From contig NC_079888.1 in assembly GCF_029227915.1 (NCBI RefSeq), positions 12,447,001-12,511,000 on the forward strand: a stretch of 64,000 nt of DNA, in the 5' to 3' direction. Each line of letters starts with the position of its first letter. The stretch's first letter is position 1. The notes below the pieces were generated by a model. The model searched no databases and was not told where the DNA came from. It worked only from the letters and a program-made list of their open reading frames with translations. Positions 1 through 10,559 of the stretch are shown here, one piece after another. The position numbers and the translations under genes were made by a program. The stretch comes from Hydractinia symbiolongicarpus (taxonomy: Eukaryota; Cnidaria; Hydrozoa; Anthoathecata; Hydractiniidae).

Positions 1-324
1 GTAAAACGTTTTACAATGCCTTGTTGTAAATATAACATAACCGTTGGGCGTAGCTGCGTATTACGAACGCGCGCAGGGTCACGTGCTATAATGGTATTCC
101 TTAACGTGACGGGAGAAGAAGCTTGTCGTCTTTATTCAGTTATTAAAAGAAGAAATTTATGAGAACACTGTTTTATTTGTCGTAGTCCCCCCTACCCCTC
201 TACTTCTAAACAGCTACGATGCTGACGTAAAAATCAGTTTAATTACTCAAAAATATAAAATATATTTCTACACATTAAACATGACAAAATAGGAATAATA
301 ACCAACCTGATTGGGATTTTGATA

Positions 325-455
325 TCTCTTTAATAATAGCCGTATTTTGTCTGTCCGTCTGTCACGCAAAATGGTACCGCAAGTAGCGAGAAGCACGCAA
401 TGCGGTAGAAAAAGAACGGGCAAACCCGTGGATTTTTCCACGGGTCACCGACTAG
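325..455 (+). mobile_element. Short non-autonomous Helitron (copy A)
   Basis: This 131-bp element starts with TC (TCTCTTTAATAATAGCCG). It ends with an 8-bp-arm hairpin, CCCGTGGATTTTTCCACGGG, followed 7 nt later by CTAG. The bases just outside are A (324) and T (456), as expected for Helitron insertion between A and T without target duplication. It shares its start and hairpin with the other copies in this window. It has no coding capacity. The family assignment rests on these termini only. Confidence 0.8.
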
Positions 456-1308
456 TTCTGATAAAAAAAGATCAAAACAGATCGAAAAAAAATTGAAACA
501 ATTGAATTGAAACTACTCACAAAAAAAGACGCAGCACTCTCTCTAGAACAAAATTTTGAGTAGACTATAATTGATGACGATTAATATGAGCTGGCAGATC
601 TTGGTCGGATACAGTACTTGAGAATTTACTTGAATTTCAGAGAATTCATAATAATAAGATATAGAATAAATAAAAATAAACTGTTTATGTTACACCCGTC
701 AAATCACTTGCTAAATACATATTTAAAAATGTTGCCTAAAAAAATTACAAATAAAATTTTGAACTGATAAAAAATAGAATTTTTAATTGTTTATATACAT
801 TGCTTGTCTTAAAACGTTTCTTGTTAGATCAATTCGAAATAGCAACATTTTTTGAAGTCATTGTTGTCCAACATTTTGACCCATAACACACTATACCAAT
901 AAATTGGCCAGCTGGTTTGAAATCTATTTAGAATACACATGAATAAAATTTCATATACATACTTGCTTGGACACAAAAACAACATAATTATCATATTCAA
1001 TGCATTTAAATGTGGACAGGAAGCTTCTAAATTACAAAACCAAACGAAAAAAATACAAAAGGTATTCTGCTTGAATTTAGGTCTCAGAATGTGGCTATGT
1101 GATCTGTGTTTTTTCTAAGCCTGTTTCTCGGGAGCGCTAACGTTTAGCAACTGTCGATCGAATCAATTTCACAAGACTGTTCGCATTTATTTTGGTCGAA
1201 GCACTATTGTTGTCTTCGAATGTTTACTTGAGCCTCAAGTAAACTTCCCTATCTTTACTTGCATTTACAAATTGTAAATCCAGCCCTATTAATTTATCAG
1301 CGATAGAT
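456..1308. other. AT-rich intergenic sequence, no gene seen
   Basis: I see no coding exon, RNA gene or clear repeat here. It is the 3' flank of the minus-strand helicase gene that ends at 1309. Confidence 0.5.
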
Positions 1309-3353
1309 TTACACTGAAATATTTCTAAACATGATTAAATGACACATTGCTCGGCTCACTGGCACGATCAAACTTTTTTCAGCGTACTCTTCTCCGTAGT
1401 TGACATACATAGCAATGACAACGCGAAACTCCATAGATAAAATCTCCTCCGCGTCAATCGCAACCGTCACTTTGTTAACATTTCTCGAGTATGATGGAGA
1501 CAACATATGCACAGGTATACTTGCACTCTCCATCGCAAAGATTAATTGTTGTAAATTTCTAGTTTCTTTTTTATTCCAATACACTAATATATCTTTGTGT
1601 TCCAAATTACCTGGATTTACGATTTCAGCCATGTTACTACTATTTATGACCTTCAGCGTCCGTCGTTTTTGTTCCGTCAGGTGTTGAATAACTTCGATTA
1701 AGTGTTGATGAGTAAGTTCTTCGTTTTCAATGTCAACGTCAATCCATTCGGTCGCCGTACCTTGTATTCTATGCCCCGGTGTGACGTCATAACCTGATAT
1801 AGCAAAATGGCGGACCTCTTTAACTATATTTTCAGTGTTTCTTAATGTACGGGACAGCTTGGAAACATCCCATAGAGTATCGTTATATTTTGGAGGTAAT
1901 ATCGCCTGCACAGTGGATTGCGATGGATCAATGGACAACCACACGAAATGAAATGTTTTCGGTAACAAATCAATAAAGTTGAACAGTTTTTCTTCCAGGG
2001 AAGGAGAACATTTGATCAGGTTTTCCATCACGGATTGTAGTTCATCAATAAATACATCACAATAATAATGACTGCATATATTATCTTTCTCTATCAACAA
2101 CAACGGAGAGCCGTATTTAGAATCTAGTTCTTGTTTTGTTAGAACATCGACCAGCGCTGTGTAATTTGACCCTAAGTTTTCCTTAAGAAAATCTTTATAC
2201 ATACACTTTAACCCGTACGCTTTATAGCCGCATATTACCAAAATTTTTTTCAAGCTGATACCGTTGGGTGTGTTGGATATTTGTACGGAAGACGAAAGGC
2301 AATGGTTGTTATTAATCTCCTGCTGCTTAATTTTCGCCAACTCCAACGACTTGTACATCATAATGATGGTCTTACCACAACCCGGTGGTCCTTGTAATAT
2401 TAACTTTTCTGGCCCGTGATGGAGAATCTCATCTTGGTTGGGCGTGAAAAACATAAATTTGAATTTTTTTGATTTGCCAAAAGTCTGGAGAGTTAAGGTA
2501 TCGCCGAGATTGGCGATGGCTTCGTTAATAGTGATGGGTGACGTACTTGCCATGGCAACAAATCGCGCAGCCAATATCGTCATTAATTCTATGATCTCGT
2601 CTGCTTTCGATCGTCTCTTTTTGACGTCTTTAACATTTCTTTTCCACCATTTATCTAACGATTTGATATCGTCTTTAAATATCTCCATATCTTCAAAACC
2701 ACTCGGTCGATGCACGGAGGGGTAGACTGCGTACGTGTGTATGGGAATGTTTTCCGATAACTCCCAAGCATTTACGAAGCCTGCTTCCGCCAACCCGTTT
2801 TCGATTAACACTTTCATGAACATACTGTCGACTTCTAATTGCTGTTTGGCGTCGTTGCGTGCTTTTACAGATGATTTGACTTCAAACAAAAATACACCGT
2901 GTTCTTTATCGAACATCACAAAATCACATTCCGCATCTTCGCGGCGTGTGTTTTCATCGATTTGACGTAAAATTTTCTTGGCGTGAATCTCGAACGGATT
3001 CTTCATACCGTGATAAGAAGCCAACATTAGCTTGTTGTACGTTTTTAAACGCTCACGCAATCTGAAGCTGTGAAACACAATCTGTGGACCAGTTGATTGA
3101 TTTTTTTCCAAGGCACGGTATAGACTGAACTCGTTTTGATCACCTATTATATTCCCAACCATGCCGTTCGCAGAATTCAAACCAGATTCTAAGAAGCCTT
3201 CAGATTTGCATCGAAACAGTGGCGGGATGAGATAAGTCGTACTGTCTCCTTCCATCCAGCCGGTAAATGTTGAATTGAAGAAGAAATTGGCTGCCTTTTG
3301 AAATTCAGAAAATACCTTCCCATTAAAGCATTTAATTTCCAATTCTGGCTTAC
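1309..3353 (-). CDS. NERD nuclease-superfamily 1 helicase fusion protein, terminal exon
   Basis: One long open exon codes for about 680 residues and ends in TAA at 1309. The frame opens with TTG, not ATG. Just upstream is a good splice acceptor (TTTCTTCTTCTAG, ending at 3354), so this is a terminal exon and the start codon lies in an unseen exon to the right. Counted from position 3342, residues 60-190 look like a NERD/PD-(D/E)XK nuclease, with E71, then E138/D140, and E154-V-K156 in FLFEVKSS. A superfamily 1 helicase core follows: Walker A GPPGCGKT (318-325), Walker B VFIDELQ (430-436), a motif III-like WLSIDPSQS (468-476), SRTLRNTENI (497-506), a motif V-like stretch near 624-645, and motif VI VPVSRA (660-665). 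NERD plus helicase fusions are common in bacteria. Here the protein is a spliced eukaryotic gene. Its biological role is unknown; DNA or RNA processing or defence is inference only. Confidence 0.75.
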
Positions 3354-3359
3354 CTAGAA

Positions 3360-4938
3360 GAAGAAATTTTTTCGTGATAAAAGTTTTTTAGCTGTAGAAC
3401 ACACAGTTTCTAGTTTCGGCTGAAAGCTCGAACAAAATCCTGATCTTCTGCGATTTAAGTGAAGATATGCGTATCTTGGATGCGGTTAGTAAAATTGATA
3501 TTTAATCTGCCATTTTAAAAGTTGCATAGCTCAGGTTTGAAAAAAATCTCTTTTTGTCTTGCAAATGCTTCGTATGTTTTCTATACTTCTATATGCTAAT
3601 AAAAATACTATCAGACCTATGTAAATCTTAGTAAAATGTGTTTTTATTATTTTGGCTATCACGGTCGCATATAGCAGACCAGCTACGTAGTCAGTGTCAG
3701 TTAGATTGCAATATATACATACAGAAAGCTAGCTAGCTCTATTTTGTGCTTTTCTCTCAAGTTTTCAATTTAGTTTGGTATGAGTCCATTTTGAGCTAGC
3801 CACTGTTACTTCTTGTGTTTTTTTTACCAACCTGAAGCCAGACTATCGGAATATCAATATCGAAGAAAAGTACGGAAATTTAAGCAAATCAGATCTCTAC
3901 CGTATAATTAGCCACACAAACAGCTAATTTTACTGCATGTATCGTATAATTATCCTGTAATGGCTATCTTTACAGGCTAATTATCAGTTCACCCTGACAG
4001 GTCAAGTTATGGTTAAAAAGTATCTAGTAGCATTTTTTCACTGCTTTATAATGTATATTAATTTGCATGCAAAAACTAGATTTTAACTTAAAGATCAAAA
4101 GATGCCTTCACTGAAAATTAAAGTTTGTAATAGGCTGGTTGGTCTACGGCTTATCGCATGCTTATTTTGCCTCTCGATTTGCGCAAAAGATCTTGTGAAT
4201 ATATACAACACCACATCACAATGGAACTAGTTTGAAATTGCTCAGATGTGTAGAAAATTTTCTGCAGACCATGTCTGAAAGGGTGTTCTATTGGACTAGC
4301 GTTTAACCCATAAAACAACGGTTGACTATTGCAGATATTTTAGATTTTCGTCCATGATAGATCTCCCTGTCATCCCTTTTTAGGCGTCCTCGGCACAAAA
4401 TAACAATTTGGCTACCAGTTTAAATAAAATAGCACATTATTATTTAACCTTGCTGCTCAGTGACCATGTAAACAGGAGGGTTCTACAATTTTGCTACCCT
4501 GTTTAATTTTTCCTCTGTAAAACAAGCATCAATCATTAGTTATGCTACCTAAATTGCAAAGCTAACCTTTTGTTGTGTTAGCGAATTTCTTATCTTCCAT
4601 GCTTTAGTGTTTTCTCGATGCTGGATATACTTTATTGACATAAACTAGCTTTTATGCAGAGATTTTGTTTTACAACTTTTATTAGAAACCTTATTTACTT
4701 AAAAAATGAGGTAAATTTTCTATTTCATTATATTTCAGTCTTGCGTTTGAAAAGTAATAAAAAACGTTGCAAGACTTGAGTTTTTATTGGCTTGCGATAC
4801 GTTGATAATTAGAAATAGGTTTTGTGTATCCTCAGTAACAAAAAAAACCCCAGCTCCGTTAAAACATTGGTTTCACAGCTTCCTAGCTGTGCAACTATCT
4901 TGTTTTATATATATTTTTATATTCTTTTATTATATATA
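3360..4938. other. Upstream or intronic region of the helicase gene
   Basis: The intron before the helicase exon begins here. I could not identify a convincing upstream exon or promoter. The sequence is AT-rich and unremarkable. Confidence 0.35.
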
Positions 4939-5039
4939 CTAGTCGTTCCCATCCTTTATATATGGTATTTCGTGCTTCCGTAACAGGACGTGGTAACCCT
5001 TTTGAACACACAGACAAAATCCGGCTATTATAATAGAGA
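4939..5039 (-). mobile_element. Helitron copy B1, internally deleted (tandem unit 1)
   Basis: Read on the minus strand the element runs from TCTCTATTATAATAGCCG to CTAG. The terminal hairpin has been lost (the 3' end is GGGAACGACTAG). It is preceded on the plus strand by A (4938) and joins the next copy at GAGA|CTAG with no intervening base. Confidence 0.7.
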
Positions 5040-5216
5040 CTAGTTGTTAGCCCGTGGAAAAATCCACGGGTTCGCCCGTCCTTTCAATTTACCCGTCGCA
5101 ACAAAGTGGATAAAAATTATCGCATTTGATATTCGTGTTTCCGTAACATCATTTTCTAACTCAGCGGGGGGTCCTCGCAGAGACAGGCAGACGGAATACG
5201 GCTATTATTAATGAGA
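5040..5216 (-). mobile_element. Helitron copy B2 (tandem unit 2)
   Basis: This is a 177-bp copy with both ends intact. On the minus strand it starts TCTCATTAATAATAGCCG and ends with hairpin CCCGTGGATTTTTCCACGGG, a short spacer and CTAG. Both of its junctions with neighbouring copies are exact, GAGA|CTAG on the plus strand. Internally it carries the family sequence with AACAAAGTGGATAA and CGTGTTTCCGTAACATCA. Confidence 0.8.
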
Positions 5217-5420
5217 CTAGTCGTTGCCCGTGGAAAAATCCACGGGTTCGCCCGTCCTTTCTATTTACCCGTCGCAACAAAGTGGATAAAAATATATCGC
5301 ATTTAATATTCGTGTTTCCGTAACATCATTTTCCGTCCTTTATATATCGCATTTCGTGTTTCCGTTACGGGACGCGGCTTTCGCGGACACACAGACAAAA
5401 TACGGCTATTATTAAAGAGA
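5217..5420 (-). mobile_element. Helitron copy B3 (tandem unit 3)
   Basis: This 204-bp copy carries the hairpin end (CTAG at 5217-5220) and a TC start (GA at 5419-5420 on the plus strand). The base following is T (5421). An extra internal segment beginning TCCTTTATATATCGCATTTC repeats part of the unit, as in copy B1, so the subfamilies have mixed. The whole array 4939-5420 sits between A and T like a single Helitron insertion. Confidence 0.8.
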
Positions 5421-5621
5421 TATATTTTTTAAGCAGCTGATTTAAAATGTTTTAAAATAAAAAATTTGGGCGCACGAAAGAATAAAGCCGACGAAAATTT
5501 GAGCTGAGTGATAATTTAAGGCCGTTTTCCACTTCAAGAAAATTTTCTGCGGAACGGAACGAAAAGGAAACGGAACGGAACAGAAAATAAAGAAAATTTT
5601 CTGCCAGTAATTTCCACTTCA

Positions 5622-6452
5622 TCATAAACGAAACAACCGTTGTAATATGGGATGTTTTCATGCCTGAATATTTGCCATGCCCTGGAACAGAGGAACAGTG
5701 GAAGCGAATCGCTAATGATTTTGAAACGAAGTGGCAATTTAACCACTGACTTGATGTTATCGATGGAAAACACGTAGTAATGCAGGCTCCTGCAAGATCG
5801 GGCTCGATGTTATTCAATTACAAAAAAACACACTCTATAGCCTTAATGGCTGTGTGCAATGCCAACTATCAATTCACCATGGTGGATATTGGAGATTCTA
5901 GTAGAAATAGTGATGGAGGGGTGTTTTCGAGTAGCAGCCTTGGTGTTTCAATCCTTGAGAATAAACTGAATTTTCCACATCCAGAGAAAATTTGGGACCG
6001 TGAGAAAGTTTATCCTTACGTTTTTGTTGATGATGAGGCATTTCCCTTAAAAATCAATTTAATGAAACCATATTCAAGAGATGCACTTGGCATAAAAGAA
6101 CGTATATTTAACTATCGGCTGTCGCGATGCAGGCGAATAATCGAGAACACTTTTGGAATTTTTGGAAACCAGATTTCGAATATTTCGAAGGCCAATTATT
6201 GCGAAGGAGGAGGTTGTTACAAGTGTTACAAAAGCATGCGTTGTTCTTCACAATTACTTAATGAGCAATAAAGAATTTGAATCCTCTTACCAATACTGCC
6301 CCCCACAGTTGATTGACACAGATACTAGCAAAACAGTCAGAGAGAATTTCAGAGATTTCTTTTGTGAAGGTAAAGGACAAGTCCCATGGCAAACAGAATA
6401 CGTGAACAGTGTACATAATAACTTTGATAGATATGGGATAAAAACCATGTAG
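5622..6452 (+). pseudogene. HARBI1-type DDE transposase, broken
   Basis: The reading frame matches the C-terminal two thirds of PIF/Harbinger (DDE_Tnp_4) transposases. In order it shows EEQWKRIANDFETKW, VIDGKHV (first acidic residue), FNYKKTHSIALMAV, SDGGVF, YVFVDDEAFPL (second) and RRIIENTFGI (third). An in-frame TGA falls just before DVIDGKHV (near 5748). A frameshift near 6155-6175 moves the end into another frame, where RIFRRPI and KACVVLHNYLM complete the family pattern, stopping at 6452. The N-terminal part is absent. The catalytic D, D and E are still visible, so decay is recent to moderate. In living elements this protein works together with the Myb/MADF partner encoded on the opposite strand. 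Confidence 0.88.
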
Positions 6453-6516
6453 CTGTAAATAAATAATCTTGTAAAATATAGTACAATAAAAATTTTAAAA
6501 AGTCTAAAAAGTAATG

Positions 6517-7632
6517 TCATTCGTTATCATCTTCATGAAGATCACAAAATACTTGCATGATTCTCACTCTCGCCAGTCTCTTATTCTTTGCTGTTAGGTC
6601 CTTGAATTCCTGCACCAAACTTAAACAAAACAAAGTATCTTGATCTCTTTCCTCCTCTTTTGGCTGCAATGTTGTTGCTTGTGTTAAGTCGCGTTGGATG
6701 GAAGCCATTAACAAGCTGTCAATATCATTTGAGTTTTTTCGCTTTTTTGAGTGCTTGTTATGGTGCTTGTTGGAGTAGTTGACACGGCAAAACCAGGGGA
6801 TTTCCTAGCACCAGAGCAAAGAACTGGTGATGTAAATTCATTTACATAAGTTGGTACACTTTCAGATAAGTCTCTTGGCCATGTAAACTAGGAGATTGTG
6901 GTGGTGAAAATATGTCTGGTACGTTGCTGGTTGTAGCTCTATTCGTTACTGTATCGCTTATGAACTCTAACTCCCGAAAATATTGGCATGTTGGAAGATT
7001 TTTTAATCCAGCTCCGGACCTAGTTGCCTTTTCTCGTCGCTTCATGCACTTTCGATAATTTTCCTTAAGTTTTGTCCATTGAGCTTCTTTGGCTGTAACA
7101 GATAAAAATTGATTTAAAACTTGTAACGAAAAGGCATGCAAAAATAAGCTGACTATAAATATATAAAACTTGTTTTCAAACACTAAAGTTATGATACATA
7201 AATTTTACTAAGTTTAACTAAAAATATAAACAATAAACTAAAAACTGACATGTTTCTAAGCATTTAGTGTAGCTAGCTAAAAGAAGTTCACATACCGCTA
7301 AGTTGAAACTTTGTAGCCACGAGAGTCCATGCCTGTTGTTTTTTTGGTAATTCCTTGAATGCTCTACAGGAGGTATCCCACAAGCATCTATAATTTCTTA
7401 CTTCTTCTATAAGATCAGCAAGGTGATCTCCTGTGTCCAAGGAAATCTTCTGTGTCCCATTTTCCACCTGGCTTTCATTGTCAAAAATTTCGCACTGTTG
7501 TTTTTGCAGTAGTAGCTGTTGCTGTTGAAACCTTGCAGCAGCTAGATACTGTTTATTTTGAGTTATTCTGAAATCTTCATTAGCATTATAATTATCAGTA
7601 CAAGTTTGGGTTTCCTCTTCCCGTGCGTCCAT
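6517..7632 (-). pseudogene. MADF (Myb/SANT-like) accessory protein of the Harbinger element, broken
   Basis: The first ATG is at 7632. Exon 1 (7296-7632) has a glutamine-rich stretch and the first half of a MADF domain (LIEEVRNYRCLWDTS, AFKELPKKQQAW). A GT-AG intron at 7093-7295 joins in phase to the second half (AKEAQWTKLKENYRKCMKR). The C-terminal piece (ending with TGA at 6517) contains DSLLMASIQRDL and LFCLSLVQEFK, like a BESS-type tail. Between about 6720 and 6880 the frame is interrupted, so the copy is probably dead. Such proteins bind the transposon ends and help the transposase enter the nucleus in this superfamily; that role is family knowledge and was not tested here. Confidence 0.72.
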
Positions 7633-7738
7633 ATTATGTCTCCTACTTTCCAATACTAAACTCTAGATGATTTGTGGCGCAATTCTGAAGAAATAAACCA
7701 ACCTGATTGGCTAATATTATTTTCCTATTGTTTCCGCA

Positions 7739-8560
7739 CAGAAAGGAACAGAAAAAGTTGAACCTTCGAGGAAAGAATACGGAAGGAGAAACAACTTCAT
7801 TTCTGTACGCTTTAAATGTATTGAATTTTCTATTGTTTTTAATTTCAAAAGAATCAGTGCGTGAGGTGCTCGACCGAGTCTTTTTCGCAAAAAAATGATC
7901 AAATTCCATATTCTCCTTTAATAGGGGCTAACTTTTTTCTATTAAAATCTGACTGTAACACGCTGCAGGCACGTGATATTTGCATGGAAAGTGTGCCTAA
8001 TATAAGTCGGTAAACATTGCTGTTAAAAACTTCAACAATACGTTTGGAAATAAGCGTTTAACCATGATATTAACCTACTTTTGCAGGCTTGAGTATGCCA
8101 CTTTGATCATGAAAAACAATATAGATAGATATGCGCCGGACGAGTGCCGACAAAATGTGTGCTGGATTAATGTTTAAAGACTAAAGAAATAACTTCTTAT
8201 AACAGAACGTCGTTTTAAAACGAGATATAAACTTTTTCTTTTTGTTTACAAAAGTGTCGAGCATGTGCTTCTTCGCTAATTATGTTAACATAAGAACAAA
8301 AGAAATTTTACCGATTTCAACATGGCTTCTTGTTTTGATAATATTATCAAATTCATCATCAAATTATCTAATTGTTTTTATAACCAATCATAGTTGCGAA
8401 TTGTTATTTACGAATAATTAAGTCACACAACCGCCAAAATTTCAAAATAAGTTTCTATACAGACACCTGCTAGAACCTCACGCAGTGTTTCAATAGAATT
8501 AAAAGAGTTGTTTCTCCTTCCGTATTCTTTCCTCCAAGGTTGAACTCGATTCAACTTTGC
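7739..8560. repeat. Inverted repeat nested in the Harbinger element
   Basis: The segment at about 7759-7798 (containing GAAAGAATACGGAAGGAGAA) reappears inverted at about 8499-8538 (TTCTCCTTCCGTATTCTTTC). The similarity extends outward through GTGCGTGAGGT/ACCTCACGCAG. This looks like a nested or internally rearranged Harbinger derivative about 0.8 kb long. Confidence 0.65.
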
Positions 8561-9219
8561 TCGGAACGGAACAGACAAGAAAATTTTCTGCTCACGTGAT
8601 GTAAACATTTGAAGTACGCATGCTCAGAAACTTTTCTGTTCCGTTCCGTGCCGATCTGCGGAAAATTTTCTTGAAGTGGAAAACGGCCTTTAGACTGGTG
8701 AATAGTTCTAGAAAGTTTAAGAATATAAAAAATTCTAACTTACAGGAATCATGGAGGAATAAACTATTGTTAAGAGGATTTTTTTCGTTCATAAATATAC
8801 AAAATCATTTTCTGAACATCAGATGGAAATATTTGAAGCTGAATATCTTATGAACGAAAAAAGATTTATAGATCCTCTATGGGATACAAAAATATCCTTT
8901 CCAATGTAGGAATCCCTTTTTGCCAAACCGTATTTTTCAGCGACTGTCAGTGACAAAATTAAGTAGTAAGTTAAATAGGTAACGAATATTAGCACCAAAG
9001 AATAATTAGGGGGACAAAATTTAGGCCGATTCTGTTCTCAGCTGATAAAGTATGGCTAAAATTAGTTTTTTTCTATCTTAACTTAAGATCTTAATAAATA
9101 TTGGTTGCTGTTTTAGTAACAACGCAGAAAGAAATCTTCTTTATAACAACGAGTTTTTTTATTTGCAACAATATTCTAAAAAATTAGGATGCGTAATACT
9201 AAATCCATTCTCTTTCTAA

Positions 9220-9365
9220 TCTCTTTAATAATAGCCGTATTCCGTCTGTCTGTGTGTCCGCGAAAGCCGCGTCCCGTAACGGAAACACGAAATTATGTAA
9301 ATTACGCGCCGATACCAAATGCGATATATTTTTACCGACTTTGTTTTGACCGCTCGCGCGTGGAA
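9220..9365 (+). mobile_element. Helitron 5' end (copy C)
   Basis: The TC start (TCTCTTTAATAATAGCCG, preceded by A at 9219) and about 145 bp of the family sequence are clear, including CGGAAACACGAA. No terminal hairpin of this subfamily follows. It is either truncated or the 5' end of a longer element that ends with the different hairpin at 11684. Confidence 0.65.
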
Positions 9366-9773
9366 TACCATTCACAACGCCTGATTCTTTAAAAAAAAAC
9401 CAAGATTTTCGCGACCAGAAAGAATCCAAGATCTTCGCGGAACGAAGGCCATTTTGATAATGGTCGTGTTTGTGGTCAGTGTGTGAGGTTTGTAGGCCTG
9501 TTTGACTTTTTTATCTTCTAAAAGCCTTATATATTTGTAATATTTGTTTTCTGTTTGTTTTCAATGTTAGGATAAATATATTTAGCAAATATTTCTTGGG
9601 TTTAAGGCAATAAATAACAAATTAAGTTTTATAAATTTTCTCCCTGATTTTTGTCAGAGCATCTTTAGATCATAACTAAAAACTTTCAACATGCATGTAC
9701 AAAATGTTAAAAAATTCTCTTGATAAAATAAAATGTATAAAAATCGTTTATTAACAATAAAAGTCGTTAAAAA

Positions 9774-9985
9774 TTATAGTATGTTTTCCCAAATTTCAGA
9801 TAATCGTCTTATTTCATCTTTTTTGTTCAATAAATCCGATTTGTGTTGTTTAATCGCTAATGCCTCTTTAAATTTTCTTTTATTAAAATTGTTTTCCCTA
9901 TAGAGAATTTCTATTTTCTCAGAGTTCATTTCGTGTTTTGTTTCTTTTATGTGTTTGGACATTCCAGAGACGTTTTCTTTATTAT
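9774..9985 (-). pseudogene. GIY-YIG endonuclease tail of a Penelope-like element
   Basis: The minus-strand frame ending at 9774 reads like the C-terminal end of the GIY-YIG/RT polyproteins of Penelope-like elements: GMSKHIKETKH, then KIEILYRENNFNKRKFKEAL, IKQHKSDLLNKKDE and LSEIWENIL. Typical spacing is kept (His-rich segment, then lysine/arginine-rich helix, then a closing LxxIW). Only about 65 residues survive. The apparent N-terminus is produced by an inverted 23-bp copy of the gene's own sequence (9836-9858 against 9987-10009), so the true homology stops near 9985. Confidence 0.6.
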
Positions 9986-10009
9986 CAGCGATTAAACAAC
10001 ACAAATCGG
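9836..10009. repeat. 23-bp perfect inverted repeat around the Penelope fragment
   Basis: Bases 9836-9858 (CCGATTTGTGTTGTTTAATC onward) recur as an exact reverse complement at 9987-10009. Such an end inversion is consistent with a twin-priming or foldback event at insertion of the retroelement. Confidence 0.8.
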
Positions 10010-10369
10010 AAACATGCTACCCCTACGAAGGCCATTTTGGTTTGGAAGTGATGGTGTGAAGTTTGTAGGTTTCCTTTCAATCCTCCTTATTTCTTCTGAG
10101 TACTTTTTATCCTATAGGATTATTTAGTTTGTTTTCACATGTTAAGGTGAATATTTCATCACGTTTTCTAGCTACGTATAAATCTTAAACAGACCAATTT
10201 TAAGTTTTTGGCTAGCTACAAAACGTACATTTTGAGGCAGCTAGCTATAGCTAGCTTTATTTATTCCTATACTTTTAAAGTTTCTATTCAGTTTGGTATA
10301 TTATTATTTATTTTTATGTTGAAGTTGGGTCTACCTAGCTAGCTCCTCTTTTAGCTACATCCTGCTAAA

Positions 10370-10431
10370 AAGTGAAAGTAGCCAAATGCAGTTTGGCTGC
10401 AAGTGAAAGTAGCCAAATGCAGTTTGGCTGC
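10370..10431 (+). repeat. Two perfect 31-bp tandem repeats
   Basis: Units at 10370-10400 and 10401-10431 are identical. Each contains an internal palindrome, GCCAAATGCAGTTTGGC. Confidence 0.9.
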
Positions 10432-10559
10432 AACACAATTCTTAACAATTCTTATGCTAAATGCAGTTGGCAGCGGCCACTTTTATTACTGATTTAAAAA
10501 TTTATTATGCAAAATAAAATTGCTGAGTAATTTTTTAAACTGAACCGGGTTAATGCCAG

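Larger units (their letters stand above)
5519..8689. mobile_element. PIF/Harbinger DNA transposon, degraded
   Basis: Terminal inverted repeats of about 35 bp (left begins AGGCCGTTTTCCACTTCAAG; right is its inverse, ending at 8689) are flanked by a 3-bp TTA duplication (5516-5518 and 8690-8692). This is the signature of PIF/Harbinger elements. Inside are the two expected genes in convergent orientation: a DDE transposase on the plus strand and a MADF/Myb-like DNA-binding protein on the minus strand. Both are broken, so the copy cannot move by itself. The transposase lacks its N-terminal part, with sequence next to the left TIR joined straight to mid-protein. The right third (7740-8560) holds a further inverted repeat. 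Confidence 0.9.

Noticed and set aside
1400-2965. Plus-strand ORFs opposite the helicase exon
   Set aside because: Antisense shadows of the minus-strand coding frame; no homology and no supporting signals.
5040-5080. B-box-like GGTTCGCCC in the repeats, which suggested a tRNA-derived SINE
   Set aside because: No A box or tRNA fold, and the TC start plus hairpin-CTAG end fits a Helitron much better.
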